NCBI RefSeq assembly: GCF_022524485.1
Contig: NZ_JAKXMK010000016.1
Location: 1 to 64,000, forward strand
DNA: 64,000 bases
From: Pseudonocardia alaniniphila
GTDB taxonomy: Bacteria > Actinomycetota > Actinomycetes > Mycobacteriales > Pseudonocardiaceae
Direction: 5' to 3'
Each line of letters opens with the position of its first letter. The stretch's first letter is position 1. A model generated the notes under the pieces. The model was not told the DNA's origin, did no database searches, and saw nothing but the letters and a program-made list of their open reading frames with translations. Of the stretch, positions 41,967-52,689 are shown piece by piece. A program made the position numbers and the translations under genes.

Positions 41967-42896
41967 TTGCTGTCCACGTTGTTGTCCCAGATCATCAACG
42001 GGCTGATGATCGGTTCGTTGATCGGGCTGATCGCGCTGGGTTACACGATGGTCTACGGGATCATCCAGTTGATCAACTTCGCCCACGGTGAGATCTTCAT
42101 GGTCGGCGCGTACGGCGGGTTGGCCACGTTCACATATCTGTTGCCGACGTTCATACAGCAGCGCTGGTATCTGACATTGCCGTTGTTGATGATCGCGGGG
42201 GCCGCGGTATCCGTAGTGGTCGGGGTGGCGATGGAGCGCCTGGCGTACCGGCCGTTGCGGAACGCCCAGCGGTTGGCGCCGTTGATCACCGCCTTGGGAG
42301 TGTCGGTGGCCCTGCAGGAGGCGGTGCGGGTGTTCTATCCGGGCGCCACTGCGGCGCTCCCGTTTCCCGGCGCCTTCGTGGAGGGGACGTGGATCATCCC
42401 CCTCGGCGACGGGGTGCCGATCAAGTACTCGGGAGTGCTGCTGGTCGTCGTGTCGTTGGCCTTGGCGGTGGCGTTGCAGCTGTTCATCGACCGGTCGCGG
42501 ATGGGGCGCGCGATGCGGGCGACGGCCCAGGACCGTGACGTGGCCCGGTTGATGGGCATCGACCCGGACCGCATCATCGTGCTGACGTTCGTGCTCGGCG
42601 CGGCGCTGGCCGGGATCGGCGGCGTGCTCTACGGCGTCTACCTGAACACCGTCAACATCGACATGGGCTTCCAGAACGGGATCTTCGCGTTCACGGCGGC
42701 GGTGCTGGGAGGGATCGGGAGTGTTCGCGGTGCGGTGGTCGGAGGTCTGTCGATCGGGCTGATCAGGGCCTTGGCAGGGCAGTACCTGCCCGGCGGGTCG
42801 GCATACGACTACGTGTGGATCTTCGTTGTGCTGATCGCGGTCCTGGTGTTCCGGCCACAGGGCTTCTTCGGCGAGACGGAGCGCGTACGGGCATGA
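41967..42896 (+). CDS. livH: branched-chain amino acid-type ABC permease (LivH)
   Basis: This 309-residue permease has about 8 hydrophobic helices. It shows the family start LSQIINGLMIGSLIGLIALGYTMVYGIIQLINFAHGEIFMVGAY and the cytoplasmic loop MGRAMRATAQDRDVARLMGID that contacts the ATPase. The start codon is TTG with GGAGGG about 10 nt upstream. It forms the transmembrane channel together with the LivM-like protein encoded 13 bp downstream. The substrate class is given by the binding protein. Confidence 0.93.
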   Translation: MLSTLLSQIINGLMIGSLIGLIALGYTMVYGIIQLINFAHGEIFMVGAYGGLATFTYLLPTFIQQRWYLTLPLLMIAGAAVSVVVGVAMERLAYRPLRNAQRLAPLITALGVSVALQEAVRVFYPGATAALPFPGAFVEGTWIIPLGDGVPIKYSGVLLVVVSLALAVALQLFIDRSRMGRAMRATAQDRDVARLMGIDPDRIIVLTFVLGAALAGIGGVLYGVYLNTVNIDMGFQNGIFAFTAAVLGGIGSVRGAVVGGLSIGLIRALAGQYLPGGSAYDYVWIFVVLIAVLVFRPQGFFGETERVRA

Positions 42897-42909
42897 CCAC
42901 TCTGGAGAA

Positions 42910-44745
<1,836 letters not shown>

Positions 44746-44781
44746 GCCGGTGATGTGTGAGAAGGCTGCGGGCGGCGTGTC

Positions 44782-44819
44782 ATGAACGAATGTCCATCGA
44801 CCTGACTGCGAGCGATAAT
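44782..44819 (+). promoter_or_regulatory. promoter-like element P2 before the livG gene
   Basis: ATGAACGAATGTCCAT (44782-44797), a 16-bp spacer and GATAAT (44814-44819) repeat the layout of the element at 40242-40279. It lies in the 108-bp gap between livM and livG, so the two ATPase genes may have their own promoter under the same control. Confidence 0.6.
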
Positions 44820-44853
44820 CGGGTAGCGCGGAAATTGTGAAGGCGAGAACGGC

Positions 44854-45702
44854 ATGACCAGGTCGACGCCGGAGTGGACGCGTCCGCAGCAGACGGGCGC
44901 CGAGCAGACGATGCTGCGTGCGGCCGGGGTGACGATGCAGTTCGGCGGGTTGCGAGCACTCAACGATGTGTCGTTCGGGCTGGCCGAAGGTGAGATCATC
45001 GGCCTGATCGGGCCCAACGGCGCCGGCAAGACCACCCTGTTCAACTGTTTGACCGGCTTGTACGCGCCGACGTCGGGCGCGGTGTCGTTGCGCGGGAAGG
45101 CATTGCCTCAGGACCCGGCGCGGGTCACCGAGCACGGTGTGGCGCGGACGTTTCAGAACATCCGGCTGTTCCCGAGCATGACCGCACAGGAGAACGTGCT
45201 GGTGGGGCGGCACGTGCGGATGCGGCAGAGTCCGTTGTCGTCGCTGCTGCACGGTCCGGGGTTCCGCCGGAGCGAGGCCGAGGCGGCAGAGCGCACGGAG
45301 GCGTTGCTCTCGTTCGTCGGGCTCACGCGGTTCGCCGACGAGCTCGCCCGCAACCTCCCGTACGGCGATCAGCGTCGGCTGGAGATCGCCCGGGCGCTGG
45401 CCACCGATCCGTCCGTGTTGTTGCTGGACGAACCGACGGCGGGGATGAACGCGCAGGAGACCGAGGCGACCCGGCAGTTGATCTTCGCGATCCGGCAGCT
45501 GGGAATCTCGGTGGTGGTGATCGAGCACGACACCAAGTTCATCTTCACCCTGTGCGACCGGGTGCTGGTGCTCGTCCAGGGCGAGGTGTTGGTGGAGGGC
45601 TCCCCGGATGAGGTGCGAGGGGATCCGCGGGTGGTGGAGGCGTATCTGGGGGCGCCACCGGAAGAGGTCGAGGCCCAGCTTCACCGCGGGGAACACCAAT
45701 GA
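44854..45702 (+). CDS. livG: ABC ATPase of the branched-chain amino acid-type transporter (LivG)
   Basis: This 282-residue ATPase has Walker A GPNGAGKTT, the Q-loop in ARTFQNIRLFPSMTAQENVLVG, a degenerate signature LPYGDQRRLEIARALA (LPYG in place of LSGG, as is normal for LivG), Walker B VLLLDEPTAGMN, and the H-loop VIEHDTKFI. An N-terminal extension of about 20 polar residues precedes the domain. Its stop overlaps the livF start (ATGA), so the ATPases are translationally coupled and likely form a heterodimer. Confidence 0.95.
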   Translation: MTRSTPEWTRPQQTGAEQTMLRAAGVTMQFGGLRALNDVSFGLAEGEIIGLIGPNGAGKTTLFNCLTGLYAPTSGAVSLRGKALPQDPARVTEHGVARTFQNIRLFPSMTAQENVLVGRHVRMRQSPLSSLLHGPGFRRSEAEAAERTEALLSFVGLTRFADELARNLPYGDQRRLEIARALATDPSVLLLDEPTAGMNAQETEATRQLIFAIRQLGISVVVIEHDTKFIFTLCDRVLVLVQGEVLVEGSPDEVRGDPRVVEAYLGAPPEEVEAQLHRGEHQ

Positions 45703-46421
45703 GATTTCTCGGGTTCCGCGACCTCACCGTGGCCTACGGGGCGATCCAGGCGGTGCGGGGGGTGTCCTTCTCCCTGGAGCGCGGCCAGATCGTGTCGCTG
45801 ATCGGCAGCAACGGAGCAGGCAAGACCACCATCCTGCGGACGATCTCCGGGCTGCTGCGCCCGCGGTGGGGGGAGATCCTCCTGAACGGGGAGCCGATCC
45901 ATGGCTTGCCGGCGCACGAGATCCTGGCACGCGGGGTGGCGCACAGCCCTGAGGGCCGGCGGGTGTTCGCGCGGATGACCGTGGAGGAGAACCTGCTGCT
46001 CGGGGCCTACACCCGCCACGATGAGGCCGGGACGCAGCACGATCTGGCGTGGGTGTACTCCCTGTTCCCGGTGCTGGGCGAGCGGCGGGCGTACAAGGCG
46101 GGTTTGTTCTCCGGTGGGGAGCAGCAGATGCTGGCGATCGGGCGGGCGTTGATGTCGCGCCCGAAGCTGTTGATGCTCGACGAGCCCTCGATGGGCCTCT
46201 CACCGATCATGACGGAGAGGATCTTCGAGACGGTGCAGGAGCTGCAGGCCGAGGGCACCACGGTGTTGCTGGTCGAGCAGAACGCCCTGGCGGCGTTGGC
46301 CTTGGCAGAGCACGCCTACGTGATCGACCTCGGCCGCACCACGCTGTCGGGCACCGGCGCCGAACTCCTCGCCGACCCCCGGGTGCAGGCGGCCTACCTG
46401 GGCGAAGGGGTCCCCTCCTGA
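45699..46421 (+). CDS. livF: ABC ATPase of the branched-chain amino acid-type transporter (LivF)
   Basis: This 240-residue ATPase has Walker A GSNGAGKTT, SPEGRRVFARMTVEENLLLGAY around the Q-loop, the signature FSGGEQQMLAIGRALM, Walker B LLMLDEPSMGLSP, and the H-loop region LLVEQNALAALALA. LivF lacks the canonical H-loop histidine, as here (VEQN). It overlaps livG by 4 bp and ends 8 bp before the converging DUF2867 gene. Confidence 0.95.
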   Translation: MRFLGFRDLTVAYGAIQAVRGVSFSLERGQIVSLIGSNGAGKTTILRTISGLLRPRWGEILLNGEPIHGLPAHEILARGVAHSPEGRRVFARMTVEENLLLGAYTRHDEAGTQHDLAWVYSLFPVLGERRAYKAGLFSGGEQQMLAIGRALMSRPKLLMLDEPSMGLSPIMTERIFETVQELQAEGTTVLLVEQNALAALALAEHAYVIDLGRTTLSGTGAELLADPRVQAAYLGEGVPS

Positions 46422-46428
46422 TCGCGCC

Positions 46429-46872
46429 TCACGGCTTCTCGCGTTGCGCGTGCCGGGCGCGCTTGCCGATCTGTTGCAGCATGCCGCGCGTGATGATCCG
46501 GTGGCCGCCCGAGGAGATCACGGCGGCGCGGTAGAGCGCGCCGTGCGGGCCGGGGAAGGCCCCGTGGCTCTGGGCACGCAGGCGGTCGTCGTCGAGGAGA
46601 AACGTCAGCCGGTAGCGCGAGAAGTGGTGGCGTCCCTGCAGTGTGAGGCGACGGCCCGGCTCGGCGTCGATGACGCGGAAGCCCGGAACCGTCTCGCCGG
46701 GCCGGCCCTCGAACGTCGGCGTGCCGCGTGCCGGGTCGGCGCCGAGCAGGCGCGCGAAGTGGGTGGCGCCGGTCATCTTGTGGTGAAGCACGTGCACCAG
46801 CGCCGACCACACCGCGTCGCGGGACGCGCCGGTGGGGACGGCGTGCTCGTCGATGTACGGAAGGTGCTCCAT
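46429..46872 (-). CDS. DUF2867-like (SRPBCC-type) protein
   Basis: This 147-residue protein begins MEHLPYIDEHAVPTGASRDAVW and contains strands such as EGRPGETVPGFRVIDAEPGRRLTLQGRHHFSRYRLTFLLDDDRLRAQSHGAFPGPHGALYRAAVISSGGH. This alternating-strand pattern with a final long helix is that of START/SRPBCC lipid- or ligand-binding proteins and matches DUF2867. The function is unknown. It is divergent from the GNAT gene across 82 bp and converges with livF. Confidence 0.75.
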   Translation of the reverse strand: MEHLPYIDEHAVPTGASRDAVWSALVHVLHHKMTGATHFARLLGADPARGTPTFEGRPGETVPGFRVIDAEPGRRLTLQGRHHFSRYRLTFLLDDDRLRAQSHGAFPGPHGALYRAAVISSGGHRIITRGMLQQIGKRARHAQREKP

Positions 46873-46954
46873 GAGGCGATCGTCCCAGACGGATCGCCAC
46901 CGCGATCCTTGTCGCGAGCACCGTTGGCGCCGATCTCCGGGCAGAGTCGTCAGC

Positions 46955-47455
46955 ATGCAAGGACTCGCACTGCTCGACGTTCCCGGCGGGGCCGTCACGC
47001 TCAGGCTCGCGGCCGCCGACGACCTACCGGACCTGGTGGCGCTGCTCGCCGCCGACCAGCTCGGCGTCCACCGCGAGACTGCCGAGCGCTCGCCCGCGGC
47101 GCTTCAGCCGTACCGAGCCGCCTTCGACGCCATCTCCGCCGACCCGGCCCACCTGCTCGTCGTGGCCGTCGACGATCTGCGCCTGATCGGCACGATGCAG
47201 CTCAGCTTCATCCCGGGACTGGCCCGCCGCGGTGCGTGGCGGGCCCAGATCGAGGCCGTCAGGGTGCACGAGGAGGCCCGCGGCAGGAACATCGGAACGA
47301 AGATGATGGAGTGGGCGATCGACGAGGCGAAGCGCCGGGGCTGTGCGCTCGTCCAGCTCACCACCGACAAGCGCCGCACCGATGCCCACCGTTTCTACGA
47401 GCGTCTGGGGTTCGTGGCCTCGCACGAGGGAATGAAGCTCCGGCTCTCGACCTAG
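46955..47455 (+). CDS. GNAT-family N-acetyltransferase
   Basis: This 166-residue enzyme has a GNAT fold: N-terminal VTLRLAAADDLPDLVALLAAD, then the acetyl-CoA motif A region IEAVRVHEEARGRNIGTKMMEWAIDEAKRRGCALVQLTTD with the RxxGxGxx-type loop (RGRNIG), and motif B AHRFYERLGFVASHEGMKL. The acceptor is unknown. Its TAG overlaps the TAG of the convergent reductase gene within one CTAG, so the two coding regions share 4 bp. Confidence 0.92.
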   Translation: MQGLALLDVPGGAVTLRLAAADDLPDLVALLAADQLGVHRETAERSPAALQPYRAAFDAISADPAHLLVVAVDDLRLIGTMQLSFIPGLARRGAWRAQIEAVRVHEEARGRNIGTKMMEWAIDEAKRRGCALVQLTTDKRRTDAHRFYERLGFVASHEGMKLRLST

Positions 47456-47988
47456 TCGGCGGGCGCGTACGCCAGGTTGAGCACGCCGGTCGACAGCACA
47501 GCACTGTCGACGAGCTGGAGCTTGTGCGTGGTCGTGTCGTCGAACAGCCGCTGACCGCGACCGACCGCGATCGGGTGCACGAGGAGGCGGAGCTCGTCGA
47601 GCAGCTCGTTCGCGAGTAGCCACCGAACCGTGGTGGCGCTGCCCGTGATGCAGATGTCGCCGTCGATGGTCTCCTTGAGCCGACGGACCTCGTCGACGTC
47701 GCCGGGGAGTGCCGTGGTGTTGTTCCAGGTCGGCTTCTCGAGCGAGCTCGAGATCACGTACTTCGGCATCGTGTTGAAGTAGGTGGCGAACGGCTCGTCG
47801 GTGCTCTCCGGCCAGTACGCCGCCCACTCGTCGTAGAGCTTGCGTCCCATGAGGAACGCCTTGTTCGTTTCCATCCCGGCGCCGACGACGGCACCCATCT
47901 CGTCGTTGAAGTACGGGGAGTGCCACTGGTCGGGAGCCTCGACGACCCCGTCGAGAGCGATGAAGAAGTTCGAAACGATCTTGCCCAT
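47452..47988 (-). CDS. dihydrofolate reductase-like (RibD C-terminal family) protein
   Basis: This 178-residue protein matches the small DHFR/RibD C-terminal-domain group. It begins GKIVSNFFIALDGVVEAPDQW and has FLMGRKLYDEWAAYWP, YVISSSLEKPTWNNTTAL, the NADP loop DGDICITGSATTVRWLLANELLDELRLLVHPIAVGRGQRLF and a C-terminal strand pair. These proteins bind NADPH; the substrate is usually unknown and rarely folate. The AraC gene 61 bp upstream is on the same strand and probably controls it. Confidence 0.9.
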   Translation of the reverse strand: MGKIVSNFFIALDGVVEAPDQWHSPYFNDEMGAVVGAGMETNKAFLMGRKLYDEWAAYWPESTDEPFATYFNTMPKYVISSSLEKPTWNNTTALPGDVDEVRRLKETIDGDICITGSATTVRWLLANELLDELRLLVHPIAVGRGQRLFDDTTTHKLQLVDSAVLSTGVLNLAYAPAD

Positions 47989-48049
47989 GGTGGTGGCGAT
48001 TCCCTTGTCCGTGTGACCGAGTGCGTTGGCGCACACGGTATGAGCGGGA

Positions 48050-48757
48050 TCAGCCCTCGGTCTTGTACAGGAGCGACAGGGGCTCCGCGGCGTCGCGCCG
48101 CTGGAGCTGCGTGGCGGTGCGGCCGATGAAACGCGTGAGCGACCTGGACAGGTGCGGCTGGTCGTAATAGCCGAGCCGGTGCACGACGTCGAGAGGTGCG
48201 GCACCTTCGGCGAGGAGGATCGCCGCCTGCCGGGCGCGCTCGATCTGGCGGATCGCACCCTGCGTGAGGCCGGTCGCCGCAGCGACGCGCCGCTGCACCG
48301 TGCGTGCGCCGATCCTCGGTTGCTCGCCCGCGACCACGTCATCGACGAGCGGATCGCGCACGAGCACGCCCTCCCGCACGAGCCGGGTGACGAACTGTTC
48401 CGCGTTCTCGAAGTCGGGGAGTGTCCATTCCTCGCCCCGGCACACGAAGGCCGTTGCGGTGACGTGCGGGCTGTCCAGGTGCGCGTCGACGAGTCGTGCC
48501 GCCGGTAGGTGCGGCATCGACGTCCCGTGCGAGAAGGTGATCCCGAACGACTCGGACTCGTCGGGCACGTCGGCCACGCTCGCCGCGGTCTCCGGGCCAC
48601 GGACACCGACGTGGACGCGGCCGTGCTGCTGCCAGACGACGAGCTCCCAGTTCGACGTCGCCACCGATGTCATCCGCTCGACGCCGGAGCTGCGGCCGCG
48701 CCACACCCGCGCGATGTAGAGCGAGTCCGACGGTCGGTCATCGCTCTCCAGTGCCAT
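48050..48757 (-). CDS. AraC-family transcriptional regulator
   Basis: The protein has 235 residues, with an N-terminal sensor (DSLYIARVWRGRSSG, NWELVVWQQHGRVHVGVRGPETAAS) like the DUF6597-type domain, and a C-terminal HTH pair at about 130-230 (RTVQRRVAAATGLTQGAIRQIERARQAAILLAEGAAPLDVVHRLGYYDQPHLSRSLTRFIG). The ATG at 48757 has GAGGAGGCGGG upstream. With the reductase gene just downstream it forms a two-gene regulatory unit. Confidence 0.9.
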   Translation of the reverse strand: MALESDDRPSDSLYIARVWRGRSSGVERMTSVATSNWELVVWQQHGRVHVGVRGPETAASVADVPDESESFGITFSHGTSMPHLPAARLVDAHLDSPHVTATAFVCRGEEWTLPDFENAEQFVTRLVREGVLVRDPLVDDVVAGEQPRIGARTVQRRVAAATGLTQGAIRQIERARQAAILLAEGAAPLDVVHRLGYYDQPHLSRSLTRFIGRTATQLQRRDAAEPLSLLYKTEG

Positions 48758-48852
48758 CCCGCCTCCTCGTCACATGTAGCGGGGCCACGAACGACCCACC
48801 CGTGAGGTCGAGCAGCGCGCCCACTGCGATGGACCCGCGGGCCTGCCGCGAT

Positions 48853-49077
48853 TCATATCAGCCGGTCGCCGGGCAATGGGATCGGCGCCGGGCGCTCCTC
48901 TTGTACCTCGGTCTCGATTCGAGCCCGGTGGGCGGCGGGATGCCAGATCTCGTCGAACGGACCCATGAGCGACCCGCCACCGCCGCGGCGGCGAACACGA
49001 GATGCGATCCACGCCAGGCCGGCCAGGACGACGCCGAAGATGCCCAGGGTCATGAGGGGCGCTACCAGGCCATCCAC
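48853..49077 (-). CDS. small conserved actinobacterial membrane protein
   Basis: A 74-residue protein with one N-terminal hydrophobic helix (LMTLGIFGVVLAGLAWIASRVRRR), a glycine run, and a polar segment LMGPFDEIWHPAAHRARIE continuing to a PIPLPGDR terminus. As I recall, this arrangement (GPFxEIWHP and PxPxPGD) recurs in short actinobacterial proteins of unknown function. The GTG start is chosen because it precedes the helix; the ribosome binding site is weak. Confidence 0.65.
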   Translation of the reverse strand: MDGLVAPLMTLGIFGVVLAGLAWIASRVRRRGGGGSLMGPFDEIWHPAAHRARIETEVQEERPAPIPLPGDRLI

Positions 49078-49243
49078 TTGCCGGACGCTACCTCTGCGAG
49101 CGCGCGTGCATCGGGCTCTGCGCGCTTCTCGCGTCCGCCGGTCCGTGCTTGTCGCCCATTGGGCTACAAGCCGCAGGAATCGTCGTGTGGCAGGGTCGGC
49201 TGCACCGTCGAATTCGTTCTTCTGCATGAGGAAGGTGAACCCC

Positions 49244-49837
49244 GTGCCCAAGCGGCCTGACGAACGCGAGCCCCGCGGCGACGTGGTGATCCGATTGGAC
49301 ACTCCCGAGGAGCTTTTCGCGGCCGACCCCCGCTCGCTGCTCGTCGGTTCGCGCCGGCTGGAGAGCGGGGTGGAGGAGCTGGTGGACCTGTTCCTGGCCA
49401 TGAAGAAGAAGGTCCGCACTCGCCGCATCGTGCTCGAGATGGCGGGCGAATGCTCCCCCGAGCTGGCCGCGTGCCTCGAAGGATCTCTGCGCCGCTACTG
49501 CCGGCTGCGGATCGAGCGGGCGAAACGGCAGGGCGCGGTGATCTGGCGAAGCGGAATGCGGGCGCTCGTCAGCGGCTCGCTGTTGTTCTTCGTGGGCGTG
49601 GTGCTTTCCTTCGGCTTCACCCGTCCCGGGGAGGACGAGTTCTGGGCGGAACTGCTCGGAAACGGTGTCTTCCTGGTGGTGGCATGGGTCGGCCTCTGGT
49701 ATCCGCTCGACCTGCTGTTCATCGCCCGGCAACCGGTGAAGCGGGAAATACGCGTGCTGACCGAGGTCCTCAAACTGCCTGTGGTGGTGCAGTCCCAGGG
49801 CGCGCCGGCGCCAGGGGACGCCACGGTGGCGTCGTGA
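49244..49837 (+). CDS. membrane protein of unknown function
   Basis: This 197-residue protein has a soluble N-terminal half (DVVIRLDTPEELFAADPRSLLVGSRRLESGVEELVDLFLAMKKK...LEMAGECSPELAACLEGSLRRYCRLRI, mixed strand-helix) and two hydrophobic helices (about 112-130 and 145-165), with a further basic tail. I recognise no family. Three in-frame starts exist (ATG 49226, GTG 49235, GTG 49244). I use the last because GAGGAAGG stands 7-8 nt before it. It ends 37 bp before the FAD oxidoreductase gene in the same direction. Confidence 0.7.
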   Translation: MPKRPDEREPRGDVVIRLDTPEELFAADPRSLLVGSRRLESGVEELVDLFLAMKKKVRTRRIVLEMAGECSPELAACLEGSLRRYCRLRIERAKRQGAVIWRSGMRALVSGSLLFFVGVVLSFGFTRPGEDEFWAELLGNGVFLVVAWVGLWYPLDLLFIARQPVKREIRVLTEVLKLPVVVQSQGAPAPGDATVAS

Positions 49838-49874
49838 CTCGATCACGGGAGATGCGCGCCGTACGCTGAGTTCG

Positions 49875-50918
49875 GTGAGGGTCGCGGTCGTCGGCGGCGG
49901 AGTGGTCGGGCTGTCCACCACGGCCGCGTTGCTGCAGCGCGGTGTGGACGTGGTGTGTTACGAGCAGGCGGGCGAGCCGATGGCGCAGCGGTCCGCCGGG
50001 TCGTCGCGCATCTTCCGGCTGGCTCATGCCCTGCCGGATCTGGTGCGGCTCGCCGCGGTCGCCCGGGCCGGATTCGGCCGGTGGGAGAGCGCGAGCCGCA
50101 CCTCGTTGATCGGCCGGAGCGGCTGTGTGATCAGCGGTGAGCAGATGCCGGTGTGGGCGGCGGCGATGGCTGCCGCCGGTGCGGCGCACGAGGTGGTCGA
50201 CGGAGCGTCGGACGGACTACGGCTCCCTGCGCGCACACCGCCGTCCGAGGCGTTGCTCGACCCTGTCGGCGGCGTGATCGACGTCGACGCGGTGCGGGCC
50301 CATCTGACGGAGCTGACCAGGGGAGCCGTCCTCCGGGCGCAGGCGTACGCGCTCGAGGACTCCCGTGGCGGCGCCACCGTGTGGAGTTCGGCCGGGGAGG
50401 CCCGATTCGACGCGGTCCTGCTGGCGGCGGGAGCCGGCACGTCGCCGCTCGCCGCGCAGGTCGGCATCTACACCCCGCCCGCGCTGGCGCACCACGTGCG
50501 ATTCACGTTCCCGTTCGACTCACCGGTGGCGTGGCAGTGCTGGATCGACACTCCCTCCACCGACCTGGGCACCTACCAACATCAGACCGGACCCGGAAGC
50601 TGGGCTGTGGGAGGGCACCTCGATCCCGCACTGACGGCGTGGGAGGTAGGTCGCGAGGCGGCCACCACCGCCTCGCGTGACGCCGTGCTCGCGTACGCGC
50701 GCCGGCACCTCGCCGTCGAGCCGCGCATCGTCGACAGCCTGTACTGCGTGACCACTCCCGATCTGGGCGACGGATTCGAGTTCCGCCGGAACGGGCCGAT
50801 CCTGGCGGTGTACGGCGAGAACCTGTTCAAGTTCGCACCCCTGTTGGGAGACGTACTCGCCGCTGCATGCGTCGACGGGTCGACCCCCGCGGTGCCCGAT
50901 GTCGCACTGAACTACTAG
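49875..50918 (+). CDS. FAD-dependent oxidoreductase, DAO/sarcosine oxidase type
   Basis: This 347-residue flavoenzyme starts MRVAVVGGGVVGLSTTAALLQRGVDVVCYEQ, the FAD-binding Rossmann motif (GGGVVG). Next are the DAO-type GSSRIFRLAHALPDLVRLA block and a C-terminal GPILAVYGENLFKFAPLLGDVLA. The pattern is that of monomeric sarcosine or N-methylamino-acid oxidases (MSOX/SoxA-like); the expected covalent-flavin cysteine near the C-terminus is not visible. The GTG lies 7 nt after TACGCT (49862-49867), consistent with a leaderless mRNA. The substrate is unknown. Confidence 0.88.
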   Translation: MRVAVVGGGVVGLSTTAALLQRGVDVVCYEQAGEPMAQRSAGSSRIFRLAHALPDLVRLAAVARAGFGRWESASRTSLIGRSGCVISGEQMPVWAAAMAAAGAAHEVVDGASDGLRLPARTPPSEALLDPVGGVIDVDAVRAHLTELTRGAVLRAQAYALEDSRGGATVWSSAGEARFDAVLLAAGAGTSPLAAQVGIYTPPALAHHVRFTFPFDSPVAWQCWIDTPSTDLGTYQHQTGPGSWAVGGHLDPALTAWEVGREAATTASRDAVLAYARRHLAVEPRIVDSLYCVTTPDLGDGFEFRRNGPILAVYGENLFKFAPLLGDVLAAACVDGSTPAVPDVALNY

Positions 50919-51066
50919 CTCGCGGAAACGACCGAACGTAACCGGCCGGCAACAATTCGGCAGGTGTCTCGTCGAAAGCGGGGCCAAGATCAGCGCGGCT
51001 GACGACGGCGGGCAGACTGCAGCACCTCGTCGTCCATTCGATCCGCGATGAACAAGGAAACAATAA

Positions 51067-51774
51067 GTGAACGAGCAGATCACGCCTGTGGCCACCGCCG
51101 AACCGGACGCTGCCGAACATCCGTCGGACTCCCGCTCCCAACAGGTCTCACCGGGCCGATGGGTGACGCGTGCGGTCGACGTCCTGCTGCTCCTGGCCAG
51201 CCTGGGGACCATCCTCAACCCCGAGGACCCCGCGGTGGACTACTCCGCCTACGTGCTCACGAGCATGGTGTGGACTCTCTTCGCCCTGTGCTACATCGGG
51301 ATCCGGGTGTCGCGGGTGCGTCGAGCGCGACGTGGAGACCAGCGCTGGCCGCAGCGGCTGGCGGGCCGCCGGACGAGCTATCTGATCACACTGGCCACGG
51401 CAGTCACCCTGTTCAGCGCCGGCCTGGATATCGCGACGGTCGAAGGCAGCGATGACGTCCAGACCGTCGTCCAGTTCTTCGGGGTGGTCATGGTGCTGCT
51501 CGCCTGGGCGATCCTGCACCTGGGCTATGCGGAGCGTTACGCCCGGCTCTACCTGAATGCCGGCGAGCCTCCGTTCTCATTCCCCGAGACGCCGGCCCCG
51601 ACGCTCCTCGAGTTCGTCTACTTCTCATTCGCGGTCGGAACGACGTTCGCCACGTCCGACGTCGAGGTTCGCTCCACCCGCACGCGCGGAATCGTGCTCT
51701 GCCACGGACTGCTCGCGTTCGTCTACAACACCGCGATCATCAGCATGGTGGTCGGCCTGCTCACCGGGAACTGA
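51067..51774 (+). CDS. DUF1345 family membrane protein
   Basis: This 235-residue protein has a polar N-terminus of about 30 residues and then five hydrophobic helices. The C-terminal part FVYFSFAVGTTFATSDVEVRSTRTRGIVLCHGLLAFVYNTAIISMVVGLLTG is the characteristic DUF1345 block (YFSFxVGxTFxxSDV), which faintly resembles the pore and filter arrangement of two-helix channels. The function is unknown. The GTG start has AAACAATA upstream with no strong ribosome binding site. Confidence 0.88.
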   Translation: MNEQITPVATAEPDAAEHPSDSRSQQVSPGRWVTRAVDVLLLLASLGTILNPEDPAVDYSAYVLTSMVWTLFALCYIGIRVSRVRRARRGDQRWPQRLAGRRTSYLITLATAVTLFSAGLDIATVEGSDDVQTVVQFFGVVMVLLAWAILHLGYAERYARLYLNAGEPPFSFPETPAPTLLEFVYFSFAVGTTFATSDVEVRSTRTRGIVLCHGLLAFVYNTAIISMVVGLLTGN

Positions 51775-51806
51775 TCGCTCCGAGGTCCGGGTCGGTCGTG
51801 AATGCA

Positions 51807-51842
51807 GAACGCTCCCCGTGCTGACGAGCTCGGGGAGCGTTC
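51807..51842. terminator. bidirectional terminator hairpin
   Basis: GAACGCTCCCCG (51807-51818) and CGGGGAGCGTTC (51831-51842) are perfect 12-bp complementary arms around a 12-nt loop, placed between the convergent stops of the DUF1345 gene (51774) and the lipoprotein gene (51858). No long T-run follows, which is normal for high-GC actinobacterial terminators. Confidence 0.8.
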
Positions 51843-51857
51843 CGGCGGCGCGGCGGG

Positions 51858-52445
51858 TTACGGGAGCAACAGCTTCTCGACGGCCAGCTGCTGCACCTGT
51901 CCCACGACCCGTTCTTCGTCGGCGGCCCCGGTGCTCTCGAGGATCACCAGGTGCTCGGGCAGGAACACCTGGCGCTGCAGCGCCAGCTTCCGCTTGAGGC
52001 TGTTGTCGGTGTACCGGATACGCACGTCGGTGGCCGGGTAGTCGTTCATGGTGAGCTCTTGGGAGCTGATGAGGAGGCCGTCGTAGATCTCGGCGGAGAG
52101 CTCCGCGGAGCGCTGCAGGTCTGCGTGCGTGACCGGCTTCCCCAGCATGTCGTCGGGCCTGCGGACGATGGTGATGCGGGTCTCGACCTCGACCGGACCC
52201 TCCGTCGAGCGGTAGGCGAACATCGGGAGGCCGGCGTCGGACGGCACCGGGCCGAGCAGTGACGCCGTGACGCCGCTCTCCACGTCGTGAACCGGTGTCC
52301 ACGAGGTGACCCTCCACTGCCTTGCCCTCCACTCCTCCTGTACCCCGGCGTCCGGCGTCGCGCAGCCCGCTAGGCACGTTGCCAGGACGGTGAGGACGAT
52401 CGAGGTGACGACCCGGCCTAAGCCGTGCTGGGGGGACGCGCGCAT
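51858..52445 (-). CDS. putative lipoprotein
   Basis: This 195-residue protein starts MRASPQHGLGRVVTSIVLTVLATCLAGCATP: a twin-charged N-terminus, hydrophobic core and an LAGC lipobox, so the mature protein would be anchored outside the membrane. The remainder is strand-rich with a final VEKLLLP helix, similar to LpqN-like or surface-exposed actinobacterial lipoproteins, though I cannot assign a family. The open frame extends 23 codons upstream without a signal peptide, which argues for the ATG at 52445. Confidence 0.75.
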   Translation of the reverse strand: MRASPQHGLGRVVTSIVLTVLATCLAGCATPDAGVQEEWRARQWRVTSWTPVHDVESGVTASLLGPVPSDAGLPMFAYRSTEGPVEVETRITIVRRPDDMLGKPVTHADLQRSAELSAEIYDGLLISSQELTMNDYPATDVRIRYTDNSLKRKLALQRQVFLPEHLVILESTGAADEERVVGQVQQLAVEKLLLP

Positions 52446-52689
52446 CGAGTCCTGTTCGGGGGTCGAAAGGGACGGTCTGTCAGAAAAGACGGGCGACAAC
52501 GGCATTATGGACATGGACCATGGGTTCTATTGTCCGATTGGGTTTTACAAGGCAGTGAGGCGTTCGTCCCGTAAGTTCGGATCTCACCCACCCTGCACTA
52601 CATTCTTACCTGCGGATTCTGCCGGACGTCCCGTGTCGTGCACCACTGCGGGGGCGTCGCCACATTTGCGACCGTCGTAGGTTGGCCGA

